Shown: in pieces, positions 39,486 through 47,267 of the stretch | How the letters are laid out: every line of letters starts with the position of its first letter | Numbering within the stretch: the first letter of the stretch is position 1 | Assembly: GCF_900101675.1 (NCBI RefSeq) | Contig: NZ_FNKG01000001.1 | Span: 1,595,378-1,659,377, forward strand | Direction: 5' to 3' | Source: Curtobacterium sp. UNCCL20 | Lineage (GTDB): Bacteria > Actinomycetota > Actinomycetes > Actinomycetales > Microbacteriaceae | Length of the DNA: 64,000 nt | Notes under the pieces: generated by a model | Database searches by the model: none | What the model was told of the DNA's origin: nothing | The model's input: only the letters and a program-made list of their open reading frames with translations | Translations under genes and position numbers: made by a program

Positions 39486-40448
39486 GTGGACGACGACCGG
39501 TACGGCGGCGATGTGCTCTCGGGGGACTGGCGCTCGCGCGGAGTGAAGAAGGTGCGGCAGGTGCCGCTCGAACGCGACATGGTGCTCGAGGACCCCGTTA
39601 CTGGGTGGGCGGGCGCCGTGGTGCGGCTCGAGGCGGGGAACGTCGAGCTCGAGGACTGGAAGGGCCGCACCCGGTCGTTCCCGTTCAGCGGGCAGTTCCT
39701 GCTCGAGGGTGAGCTCGTCACGCTCGGGCGGCCGCAGGCACCGGTCGGGCGGTCGGCCGCTGGTCGCGTCGGTTCCGCCGGTGCCGCTGGTTCCGCCGGC
39801 GCCGCCGGCTCCGTCCACGCTGACTGGAGGCCCGGGGCCGCGCCCGCCGTCCGGCAGGCGTCCGACGGCGGTCGCCTCCGCACCGCGTCCGGGTCCTTCG
39901 CGGTGGAGTCGCAGCGGGCCCGGGTGGCGCTGCCCTCCCGGATCATGGTCGAGGGCAAGCACGACGCCGAGCTCGTCGAGAAGGTCTGGGGAGCCGACCT
40001 CCGCGTCGAGGGCGTCGTCGTCGAGGAGCTGTCCGGCGTCGACAACCTGGCTTCGGTCCTGGACGACTTCCAGCCGTCCCGTGATCGGCGCGTCGGTGTG
40101 CTCGTCGACCACCTCGTGCCCGGGTCGAAGGAGTCCCGCTTCGCCGACGCCGTGATGCGCGGGAAGTGGGCCGCGCACGTGCTCGTCGTCGGGCACCCGT
40201 TCGTCGACGTCTGGCAGGCCGTCAAGCCCGCCCGCGTCGGACTCGCGTCGTGGCCCGTCATCCCGCGCTCGATCGAGTGGAAGAAGGGCATCTGCCAGGC
40301 CCTCGGCTGGCCGCACGCGGAGCAGGCCGACATCGCCCGGGCGTGGCAGCGGATCCTCGGCCAGGTGCGGACGTTCGCCGACCTCGAGCCGCAGCTGCTC
40401 GGCCGTGTCGAGGAGCTCATCGACTTCGTGACGGAACCGCGGGCCTGA
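39486..40448 (+). CDS. DUF3097 family protein
   Basis: 320 residues. The N-terminal domain (DRYGGDVLSGDWRSRGVKKVRQVPLERDMVLEDPVTGWAGAVV) and the C-terminal domain (SRIMVEGKHDAELVEKVWG, VGVLVDHLVPGSKE, VGHPFVDVWQAVKP) are the DUF3097 signature. The C-terminal pattern of a glutamate in VEGKHD and an aspartate in VDHL looks TOPRIM-like, which is inference. The linker near residues 85-135 is a Gly/Ala/Ser run that includes WRPGAAP, encoded by a half copy of the CTGGAGGC repeat (39824-39835). GTG 39486 fits the leaderless promoter; GTG 39480 is in frame. Confidence 0.85.
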   Translation: MDDDRYGGDVLSGDWRSRGVKKVRQVPLERDMVLEDPVTGWAGAVVRLEAGNVELEDWKGRTRSFPFSGQFLLEGELVTLGRPQAPVGRSAAGRVGSAGAAGSAGAAGSVHADWRPGAAPAVRQASDGGRLRTASGSFAVESQRARVALPSRIMVEGKHDAELVEKVWGADLRVEGVVVEELSGVDNLASVLDDFQPSRDRRVGVLVDHLVPGSKESRFADAVMRGKWAAHVLVVGHPFVDVWQAVKPARVGLASWPVIPRSIEWKKGICQALGWPHAEQADIARAWQRILGQVRTFADLEPQLLGRVEELIDFVTEPRA

Positions 40449-40507
40449 GAACCCGGCCGATCCGTCAACAGGCCTGTGTTCCCGGGGGTGATCCGTCCCT
40501 CCAGGCC

Positions 40508-40513
40508 TACTGT
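40508..40513 (+). promoter_or_regulatory. -10 element of a leaderless promoter
   Basis: TACTGT, 7-base spacer TGAGGGC, ATG at 40521. It abuts a half copy of the palindromic repeat (40498-40507). Confidence 0.6.
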
Positions 40514-40520
40514 TGAGGGC

Positions 40521-41174
40521 ATGGACGGCATCGAGGGGCGCGTACGAGGCGCGGTCGATGTCTGGCTGCGCTGGCTGCCGCGCTGGCAGATCGGGACCGC
40601 GCGGCCGCGCACCCGCATCTGCCGGAAGTGCACCGGATCGCCGATCGCCTCGGCGGCCGGCTTCGGACCGGACGTCCCGCACGCCGTCCAGCACGCGCTC
40701 ATCGGACGGATCTCGACCATCGTCGAGGACGCCGTCGATGACTACACCGCGAAGAACCTGCCGCTGCTGCAGCGCGAACTCGAGCGGGCGGACGCGCGGA
40801 AGCGGCACGCGGGGTACCAGCCGGCCGAGGGGCTGTCGCCCGAGTTCCAGGGTCTCGACGTTGACCCGGAGCCGTCGCCGGGTTCGCCGTTCCTCTTCAC
40901 GCTCGGCGAGCTCGCGGGGACCGGGGCGGCGGAGCAGACGCCCCGCGAGCCGCTGTCCGACGAGGCGAAGGCCGCGCTCCGGCACGAGATCGAGCTGTCC
41001 GACGAGTGCGCCCGCTCCACCGGCACCGCCGTGTGCCTGGCGCTGATCGACCATCGGGAGCGGATCGCCGAGGCCGTCGAGCGCCTGGTCGAGCCGCAGA
41101 TCGAGGCGCTCGTGTCGGACATGTTCCGCGGGTTCGACGGGCCCGAGGAGGGGCCGCGCTCCGGGTTGTTCTAG
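40521..41174 (+). CDS. Hypothetical protein with CxxC near the N terminus
   Basis: 217 residues, no signal peptide or membrane segment. RICRKCTGSP holds a CxxC pair without an obvious partner pair. The middle is helical and charged (LIGRISTIVEDAVDDYTAKNLPLLQRELERADARKRHAG). The C-terminal half is again helical (IAEAVERLVEPQIEALVSDMFRGF). The start is set by the leaderless -10 element. It follows DUF3097 but has its own promoter. The family is not recognised with certainty. Confidence 0.7.
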   Translation: MDGIEGRVRGAVDVWLRWLPRWQIGTARPRTRICRKCTGSPIASAAGFGPDVPHAVQHALIGRISTIVEDAVDDYTAKNLPLLQRELERADARKRHAGYQPAEGLSPEFQGLDVDPEPSPGSPFLFTLGELAGTGAAEQTPREPLSDEAKAALRHEIELSDECARSTGTAVCLALIDHRERIAEAVERLVEPQIEALVSDMFRGFDGPEEGPRSGLF

Positions 41175-41314
41175 GTGCGCGGGTGGTGCGTGCGGTGGTC
41201 CCGCGGTCCCGCGGTCGGTCGGTGGGGGTGCTGGGTCGGTGGGGGTGCTGGTCGGGCGGTGGTCGGTGGATTCGCACCGTGCGTGCTTGCCCAGCCCGTG
41301 CGAGGTTCGCGCTG
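41175..41314. other. Convergent gap with a short tandem repeat
   Basis: A GGTCGGTGGGGGTGCTGG unit occurs twice in succession (about 41216-41251) between the unknown gene and the LacI gene. No clear terminator hairpin or gene is visible. Confidence 0.4.
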
Positions 41315-42328
41315 TCAGCGGGGGAGCAGGGTCCGACCGGGGATGACGGTGCCCCGCAGGGAACGGTGCTCGACCGGGCGGGACGGGTCGTCGATGCGGC
41401 CGATGACGAGGTCGATCGCCTCGCGACCGATGCGCTCGATCGGCTGCTCGAGCGTCGTGAACCCGATCCAGTCGTTGGCGAGCGGGTAGACCCCGTCGAA
41501 CCCGGTCACGGAGATGTCGGTCGGCACCTGGACGCCACGGCGGGCGAGGGCATCGCAGACGTCGAGCATGAGCCGGTCCGTCGGACACATCACCGCGGTG
41601 GCACCGGATTCGTGCATCACGTCGGCGACGTCGGCCGCGATGTCGTCCGGCGGCCGCACGAAGCTCGCGTCGATGTCGATCACCCGCGCACCACGTGTCC
41701 GGAGTCGATCGGCCATGGCGCTCGACCGAGCGTGCTGCGTGATCGCGTTGTCGAGCGGCACGGTCAGGACGATCACGGTGGTGTGTCCCGCATCGGCGAC
41801 GGCGTCGGCGATCGTCGCCCCGCCGTCGACCTCGTCGCAGTAGACGCTCGACAGCGCAGGGTGGAGTTCGGGCCGCCCGGCGACGACGGTGGCGATCCGG
41901 GGCGCGAACTCGGCGATGTCGGCGGCCGGCATGAGCCCGCTGCACACCACGAGTCCGTCGACCCGCATCGAGACCAGGGCCGCGAGGGCGGACTTCTCGT
42001 CCTCGACCCGCCCCACACCGGTGGTGGTGACGACGCGGTAGCCGAGCTCCGACGCCCGCCGCTCCATCACCGCGTGCAGGGCGGTGTAGACCATCGAGGA
42101 CGCATCGCGCACCAGCATCCCGATCGTGTGGGTCCGACCGCTGACGAGGCCCCGGGCCATCGCGTTCGCCACGTACCCCAGCTCGGCCGCGGCGCGCTCG
42201 ACGCGTTCACGTGTCTCGTCGGAGAACCTCCCCGTGCCGGAGAGGACGCGGCTCACGGCCGACTTCGAGACGCCGGCACGTGCGGCGACGTCGAGGATGG
42301 TCGGCTGCGCGCCGCGGCTGCCGTTCAC
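41315..42328 (-). CDS. LacI family transcriptional regulator
   Basis: 337 residues, GTG start overlapping the DUF3054 stop (GTGA). The N-terminal LacI helix-turn-helix and hinge is TILDVAARAGVSKSAVSRVLSGTGRFSDETRERVERAAAELGYVANAMARGL. The rest is a periplasmic-binding-protein-like sensor (IGMLVRDASSMVYTALHAVMERRASELGYRV, GLVVCSGL, DISVTGFDGV). It is the nearest regulator to the phosphodiester ABC operon starting at 43113. A perfect 18-bp palindrome of LacI type stands in front of that operon, so it is its probable repressor. Confidence 0.92.
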   Translation of the reverse strand: MNGSRGAQPTILDVAARAGVSKSAVSRVLSGTGRFSDETRERVERAAAELGYVANAMARGLVSGRTHTIGMLVRDASSMVYTALHAVMERRASELGYRVVTTTGVGRVEDEKSALAALVSMRVDGLVVCSGLMPAADIAEFAPRIATVVAGRPELHPALSSVYCDEVDGGATIADAVADAGHTTVIVLTVPLDNAITQHARSSAMADRLRTRGARVIDIDASFVRPPDDIAADVADVMHESGATAVMCPTDRLMLDVCDALARRGVQVPTDISVTGFDGVYPLANDWIGFTTLEQPIERIGREAIDLVIGRIDDPSRPVEHRSLRGTVIPGRTLLPR

Positions 42329-42777
42329 GCGTCGGACGCCACGGTGTCCCGGTTGGTGTGACCGTCCTGGTCGGCGCGTCCGCCGGTCCGCTTCTCGGTG
42401 GCACGGATGACGCCGCGGGCGATCGCGCGCCAGCCCAGCAGGAACACGCCGAGCACGATGGTGGCGACGATCACGAACGAGATCGGCAGGGGGTTGCCGT
42501 CGACCACGCCCTGCCCCGTGGCGACCCGGATCGCCATCCCGACGAACACGGTGAGGATCCAGGCGACGACTCCGGTCGGCCAGAACCGGAGCGGCCTGGC
42601 CCAGCCGCCGCTCGTGACGTAGGCGATCGCCCAGCCGGCGAGGAACGGGTAGGCGGTCGTCCAGAGTCCGAGCGGCGAGAACGCCTCGCCGTGCGACGAC
42701 CGCCCGATGAGCGCGAAGACGACGATGAGCACGACGTCGATGACGGCGGCGAGCCAACCCCAGGTGCGTGTGTTCAC
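42325..42777 (-). CDS. DUF3054 family membrane protein
   Basis: 150 residues with four predicted membrane segments (WGWLAAVIDVVLIVVFALIG, YPFLAGWAIAYVTSG, VVAWILTVFVGMAIRVATG, ISFVIVATIVLGVFLLGW). The pattern matches DUF3054. The function is unknown. It has a GACAAT element 6 bases before GTG 42777 and is translated together with the LacI gene downstream. Confidence 0.85.
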   Translation of the reverse strand: MNTRTWGWLAAVIDVVLIVVFALIGRSSHGEAFSPLGLWTTAYPFLAGWAIAYVTSGGWARPLRFWPTGVVAWILTVFVGMAIRVATGQGVVDGNPLPISFVIVATIVLGVFLLGWRAIARGVIRATEKRTGGRADQDGHTNRDTVASDA

Positions 42778-42848
42778 CCGCTCATTGTCGCAGCCGTCGC
42801 GCCCGGCCCCGCACCGGGCGCTCGGCGCTCGCCGTTCGCCGTTCGCCG

Positions 42849-42914
42849 TTCGCACAACCAAAGTCTGCCTGCGCCGCCGATCGATGCGGTTCGCGCGCAC
42901 TTTGGTTGTGCGAA
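42849..42914. repeat. Long inverted repeat related to 13352-13411
   Basis: The arms TTCGCACAACCAAAGT and its complement pair over 16 bases around a 34-base loop containing CGATCG. The inner 14 bases match the 13.35-kb element except for two positions, which are changed on both arms so pairing is kept. Confidence 0.7.
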
Positions 42915-43029
42915 GGCGGCCGAGGGACCCGCGCCTGCCGCCGCCTGAGCGGTCCCACGCGCGGAGTTCACCCGGCGGCGAGGCTCGCGGCACCTCGCGT
43001 TCACCCGGCCGCGCCACACTCGACCACCG

Positions 43030-43047
43030 TGCGGGAACGTTCCCGCA
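43030..43047. promoter_or_regulatory. Probable LacI-family operator
   Basis: TGCGGGAACGTTCCCGCA is a perfect 18-bp palindrome with the central CG typical of LacI-family operators. It lies 66 bases before the binding-protein start and next to the LacI gene. Confidence 0.7.
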
Positions 43048-43112
43048 ACGCCGTACAGCACGACCCCGCCTCAGCCTCACCCCCACCCCCACGAACCAGG
43101 GAGACCATCGAC

Positions 43113-44294
43113 GTGAAGACCCGAGCCCTCGCCGGCCTCGCGATCGCCGCAGCCGCGACCGTCGCACTGTCCGGCTGCGTGCAGAGCGCCAACGCCTCGA
43201 ACGCCGACGACGCCGGCAGCAACGGCAGCAACGGCAAGTCCGGCGGCACCACGAGCCTCACCGTGTTCATCAGCGGCGACACCAACGTCCAGGACCTCTG
43301 GGAGAAGTCGCTCATCCCCGCCTTCGAGAAGGCGAACCCGAGCATCAGGGTCGCCACGAGCATCGACCTCCACGGCGAGCACGACGCCCAGACCCAGGCG
43401 AACCTCGCCACTGCGGTCAAGGCCGGCAAGAGCGTGGCGTACGACCTCGTCGACGCCGGCTTCGTCACGACCGCGGGCAAGGCCGGCCTGATGGCGAAGG
43501 TCAGCGACAGCAGCATCCCGAACCTCAAGGACGTCCCGGAGGCCACGAAGGAGCAGGGCGGCGACAGTGCGATCCCGTACCGTGCCTCGAGCGTGCTCCT
43601 CGCGTACGACTCGAAGAAGGTCACGGACGCCCCGAAGACGCTCGACGACCTGCTCGCGTGGATCAAGGACAACCCGGGTGAGTTCGCCTACAACTCGCCG
43701 TCGTCGGGCGGTTCCGGCGGTTCGTTCGTCGCCACGGTCCTCGCGAAGTACCTGTCGGCGTCGGAGCAGAAGGCGATGCAGACCCGCTACGACAAGTCCC
43801 TCGAGTCGAAGTGGGACAAGGGCTTCCAGGAGCTCAAGGACCTCGGCCCGTCGACGTACCAGAAGGGCGTCTACCCGAACGGCAACGACCAGGTCGTGCA
43901 GCTGCTCGGCAGCGGTCAGATCGCGATGGCGCCGGTGTGGAGCGACCAGTTCATCACCTCGCAGAAGACCGGCGTGATCCCGAAGACCGTGAAGGCCGTG
44001 CAGATCGACGACCCGTCGTTCACCGGCAGTGCGAGCTTCCTCGGCATCCCGAAGACGGAGCCGAAGGCCAAGAAGGAAGCGGCCGAGAAGCTCGCCGACT
44101 TCGTCCTCAGCTCGACGGGGCAGCAGCTCGTCGCGAGCGCCGTGTCCGGCTACCCGGTCATCCCGCTCGACTCCCTGCCGAAGTCGGTCGCGGAGCAGTT
44201 CGCGGACGCGAACCCGTCGAAGCTCCGCCTGGGGTTCCAGAGCGACTTCGCCGCGGACATGAACGCGGCGTGGGACGCGAAGGTCCCGCAGTGA
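43113..44294 (+). CDS. Substrate-binding lipoprotein of an ABC importer
   Basis: 393 residues, GTG start after AGGGAGACC. The signal peptide ends in the lipobox ALSGC with Cys22. A Ser/Asn/Gly linker follows, then a periplasmic-binding fold: TSLTVFISGDTNVQDLWEKSLIPAFEKANPSIRV, GQIAMAPVWSDQF and FLGIPKTEPKAKKEAAEKLADFVLSS. It resembles the iron/polyamine/phosphonate-type (cluster D) proteins rather than maltose-type ones. The operon ends in a fused phosphodiesterase/phosphatase, so a phosphodiester ligand is likely. The stop overlaps the permease start (GTGA). Confidence 0.92.
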   Translation: MKTRALAGLAIAAAATVALSGCVQSANASNADDAGSNGSNGKSGGTTSLTVFISGDTNVQDLWEKSLIPAFEKANPSIRVATSIDLHGEHDAQTQANLATAVKAGKSVAYDLVDAGFVTTAGKAGLMAKVSDSSIPNLKDVPEATKEQGGDSAIPYRASSVLLAYDSKKVTDAPKTLDDLLAWIKDNPGEFAYNSPSSGGSGGSFVATVLAKYLSASEQKAMQTRYDKSLESKWDKGFQELKDLGPSTYQKGVYPNGNDQVVQLLGSGQIAMAPVWSDQFITSQKTGVIPKTVKAVQIDDPSFTGSASFLGIPKTEPKAKKEAAEKLADFVLSSTGQQLVASAVSGYPVIPLDSLPKSVAEQFADANPSKLRLGFQSDFAADMNAAWDAKVPQ

Positions 44295-45307
44295 CGCAGC
44301 TCACCGACCGGGAGGCCCGTGGCGACTCCGCCACGGGCCTCCCGCCCGTCCCGTCGCCGGTCCAGGGCACGTCCCGGTCGGCCGGTCGGCCCACCTCCCA
44401 GGAGCGGCTCGACCGCCGTCGGCGCTGGCAGGGCATCGCGCTCGTCGCCGCCCCGGTCCTCGTCGTCGTGCTGTTCGTCGGCGTCCCCGTGGTCAACGCC
44501 GCCCTGTTCAGCCTCGGGTTCACCGGCGGCCTGAACGAGGCCCTCGCCGACATCGGCGGCGAGACGGTGCGCGGCTTCTCGTTCGCGGTGTACGGCACGC
44601 TGCTCGGGAACCCGACGTTCCTCCGCGACCTCGTGGCGACGCTCGGCGTGACGGCGCTGTCGACCGGCCTGACCGTGGCGCTCGCCGTCGCGGTGGCCGT
44701 GATCCTCCGGCTCCGCGGCGGGTTCCTCGGCAAGACGCTCAGCGTGCTGGCCGTGGTGCCGCTCTTCGTCCCGGTCGTCATCGCGAGCTGGTCGATCCTG
44801 ACGTTCACGGACGCGCAGGGCTTCCTCCGGAGTCTCGGCGCCCAGTTCGGCGTGGACGTCCCGGTGTGGGGCTACACGCTCGTCGCGGTCGTGTTCGGCA
44901 GCGTGTGGACGAGCATGCCGTTCGCGGTGCTGATGATCGCCGGGGCGCTGCAGGGCACCCCGGATGCCCTCATCGAGGCGGCGAAGGACGCGGGCGCGAG
45001 CACCTGGCGGGTCGTCTGGGAGGTCCTCCTGCCGATGGCGAAGACGCCGCTCGTGATCGCCACGACGTTCACCGTGATCGGGGTGCTCGGGTCGTTCACG
45101 GTGCCGTACTTCACCGGTCCGAACGCGCCGACGATGCTCGGTGTCGACATCTCGAAGTACTTCCAGGCCTACAACCGCCCGCAGCAGTCGACCGCGATGG
45201 CCTTCATCGTCTTCGCCTTCGCCGCCGCCGCGAGCGTGTTCTACCTCCGCTCGACGGTCCGTGCGAACGCCGGCGAGCTCGAGAAGCAGAAGCAGGTGCA
45301 GCAGTGA
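44291..45307 (+). CDS. ABC transporter permease, first subunit
   Basis: 338 residues, GTG start overlapping the upstream stop. The N-terminal cytoplasmic tail (EARGDSATGLPPVPSP) is encoded by a perfect 16-bp palindrome (44309-44344) of the dispersed repeat family. Six membrane segments follow. The EAA loop is DALIEAAKDAGASTWRVVWEVLLPMAKTP. The hairpin lies within 15-50 bases after the binding-protein stop, so it may also adjust the ratio of binding protein to permease. Its partner is the next gene, overlapped by 4 bases. Confidence 0.92.
   Translation: MTQLTDREARGDSATGLPPVPSPVQGTSRSAGRPTSQERLDRRRRWQGIALVAAPVLVVVLFVGVPVVNAALFSLGFTGGLNEALADIGGETVRGFSFAVYGTLLGNPTFLRDLVATLGVTALSTGLTVALAVAVAVILRLRGGFLGKTLSVLAVVPLFVPVVIASWSILTFTDAQGFLRSLGAQFGVDVPVWGYTLVAVVFGSVWTSMPFAVLMIAGALQGTPDALIEAAKDAGASTWRVVWEVLLPMAKTPLVIATTFTVIGVLGSFTVPYFTGPNAPTMLGVDISKYFQAYNRPQQSTAMAFIVFAFAAAASVFYLRSTVRANAGELEKQKQVQQ
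44309..44344. repeat. CTGGAGGC-family palindrome inside a coding region
   Basis: Perfect 16-bp inverted repeat (44309-44324 with 44329-44344, loop ACTC), entirely within codons 7-18 of the permease. The core is GGGAGGCCCGTGGCG, a variant of the intergenic copies. Confidence 0.75.
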
Positions 45308-46116
45308 TCAAGCGCGTCTCCGGGAACGTCCTGGTCTGGGCGACGGCCATCGTCCTCGCCGTGTTCGTCATCGGGCCGCTGGCCTGGCTCGCGGTGCGGG
45401 CGTTCGCGACCACGTGGACGTACCCGAACCTGCTGCCCGACGGCTGGACCTTCCAGTGGTGGGGGACCGTGTTCGAGGACCGGTCGCTCGGCGTCGCCGT
45501 GCAGAACTCCCTCGTCCTCGCGCCGCTCACCGTCCTCATCGCCGCGGTGGTGTGCCTGCCGGCCGCGTGGGCGATCAGCCGCATCGAGTTCCCGGGCCGC
45601 CGGCTCGTGCTCGTCGGCCTGTTCGCGACGAACGCCTTCCCGAAGATGGGCCTGTTCGTGACGATGTCTGCGATGTTCACGGCGCTGGACCTCATGAACA
45701 CGGTGACCGGCATCCTCATCGTCCACGTCCTCGGTTGCGTCGTCTTCATGACGTGGTTGCCCGCCGCAGCGTTCTCCGCCGTGCCGCGGTCCCTCGAGGA
45801 AGCGGCCCGCGACGCCGGGGCGAGCCGCTGGCGCACGTTCTGGAGGGTCACGTTCCCGATCGCCTGGCCGGGGATCCTCGTGGCGATGGTGATGTCGTTC
45901 CTCGCGTCCTTCGACGAGGCGCAGGGCACGTACCTCGTCGGTGCTCCGACCTACATGACCATGCCGACCGCGATGTACTCGCTGGTCCTCAACTCCCCGC
46001 GCCAGGTCTCGGCGGTCTTCGCGATCGCGCTGAGCATCCCGTCGGTCGTCCTCCTCCTTCTCGCGCGGAAGCACATCATGGGCGGCCGTCTCGCGGACGG
46101 TTTCCAGATCCGATGA
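45304..46116 (+). CDS. ABC transporter permease, second subunit
   Basis: 270 residues, GTG start overlapping the first permease (GTGA). It has six membrane segments; the EAA loop SLEEAARDAGASRWRTFWRVTFPIAWPG is well conserved. SFDEAQGTYLVGAPTYMTMP in the last periplasmic loop resembles PotC/ThiP-type permeases. It forms the transmembrane dimer with the preceding gene product. Confidence 0.92.
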   Translation: MIKRVSGNVLVWATAIVLAVFVIGPLAWLAVRAFATTWTYPNLLPDGWTFQWWGTVFEDRSLGVAVQNSLVLAPLTVLIAAVVCLPAAWAISRIEFPGRRLVLVGLFATNAFPKMGLFVTMSAMFTALDLMNTVTGILIVHVLGCVVFMTWLPAAAFSAVPRSLEEAARDAGASRWRTFWRVTFPIAWPGILVAMVMSFLASFDEAQGTYLVGAPTYMTMPTAMYSLVLNSPRQVSAVFAIALSIPSVVLLLLARKHIMGGRLADGFQIR

Positions 46117-46154
46117 CGCACCCCGGCGACACGACCACCACGAAAGGCGACCAG

Positions 46155-47267
46155 ATGACGGACGCAACCCTGGCCCGGGGACGCACCCCGCGCCTCCAGG
46201 CCGACGACGCCGCGACCACCGCGACCACGGCGACCAGCGCGACCACCGCGACCCCGGCGAGCCCCACCGGCGGCCTGACCGTCCGCGGACTCCGCAAGAC
46301 CCTCGGCGGCCGCGACGTCGTCGCCGGCATCGACCTCGACGTCGCGAAGGGCGAGCTGGTCTCGCTGCTCGGCCCGTCCGGCTGCGGGAAGACGACGACG
46401 CTGCGCATGGTGGCTGGGTTCCTCGCGGCCGACGGCGGCGCCGTGACGATGGGGGACCGCGACGTCACGACGCTCGGCCCGGAGCGCCGTCCGAGCGCGA
46501 TGGTGTTCCAGAACTACGCGCTCTGGCCGCACATGACGGTCACGCAGAACGTGTCGTTCCCGCTCCGCACGCGCCGGGTGCCGAAGGCGCAGGTCACCGA
46601 GCGGGTGCGCGCCGCGCTCGAACTCGTCGGCCTGACGCACCACGCGACGTCGAAGCCGACCGCGATCTCGGGCGGTGAGCAGCAGCGTGTCGCGCTCGCC
46701 CGTGCGATCGTGCAGGAGCCGGACGTGCTGCTCCTCGACGAGCCCCTGTCGAACCTCGACGCGAAGCTCCGGGTGAGCGTCCGCGACGAGATCCGCCGCA
46801 TCCAGCAGCGCCTCGGCATCACGACCGTCATCGTCACGCACGACCAGGACGAGGCCCTCAGCGTCTCGGACCGCATCGCCGTGATGCACGACGGACGGAT
46901 CGAGCAGATCGCCGCGCCGGCCGAGCTCTACGCCCGGCCCGCGACCCGGTTCGTGGCCTCGTTCATCGGGTCGACGAGCCGCGTCGACGGCCGGTTCCGG
47001 AGCGCCGTCACCGCCCGGATCACCGACGCCGACGAGGTGCTCGTCCGCCCGGAGCAGGTGACGCTCGTCGACGACTCGCCCCTGCGGGCGACCGTTGCAC
47101 GGGTCCTGATGCGCGGGCACTTCGCCGAGGTGGTGCTCGCCGCGGACGGCGCGGAGATCCGCGCGTTCGTGACCGGCGTGCCACCGGTGGTCGGCACCGA
47201 GACCGGTGTCCGGATCGGCGACGTCCTCGTCTACCGCGGCGACGTGCTGATCGGCGCGGGCCGATGA
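46155..47267 (+). CDS. ABC transporter ATPase (UgpC/PotA type)
   Basis: 370 residues from ATG 46155, preferred for the GAAAGG ribosome site; ATG 46113, overlapping the permease stop, is an in-frame alternative. Walker A is GPSGCGKTT, the Q-loop FQNYALWPHMTV, the signature ISGGEQQRVALARAI, Walker B LLLDEPLSNLDAKL, and the switch His is in VTHDQDEA. A TOBE-like C-terminal domain (DEVLVRPEQVTLVDDSPL) closes the protein. The N-terminal tail has TPRLQAD from a half repeat copy (46188-46202) and an Ala-Thr run. It energises the importer. Confidence 0.93.
   Translation: MTDATLARGRTPRLQADDAATTATTATSATTATPASPTGGLTVRGLRKTLGGRDVVAGIDLDVAKGELVSLLGPSGCGKTTTLRMVAGFLAADGGAVTMGDRDVTTLGPERRPSAMVFQNYALWPHMTVTQNVSFPLRTRRVPKAQVTERVRAALELVGLTHHATSKPTAISGGEQQRVALARAIVQEPDVLLLDEPLSNLDAKLRVSVRDEIRRIQQRLGITTVIVTHDQDEALSVSDRIAVMHDGRIEQIAAPAELYARPATRFVASFIGSTSRVDGRFRSAVTARITDADEVLVRPEQVTLVDDSPLRATVARVLMRGHFAEVVLAADGAEIRAFVTGVPPVVGTETGVRIGDVLVYRGDVLIGAGR

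Larger units (their letters stand above)
42778..43112. promoter_or_regulatory. Divergent control region of LacI/DUF3054 and the phosphodiester operon
   Basis: 335 bases without a gene. Minus-strand GACAAT (42784-42789) serves DUF3054. Then follow three tandem GCCGTTC heptamers (42831-42851), a 16-bp inverted repeat with a 34-base loop (42849-42864 with 42899-42914), the LacI-type palindrome (43030-43047) and a TACAGC -10 candidate (43054-43059). The operator would overlap the -35 region. The binding protein starts at 43113. Confidence 0.55.

Noticed and set aside
43113-47267. Simple assignment of the ABC operon as a UgpBAEC glycerol-3-phosphate system
   Set aside because: Gene order and the binding-protein and permease sequences look more like the iron/polyamine type than UgpB/UgpA/UgpE, so only the phosphodiester theme is retained.
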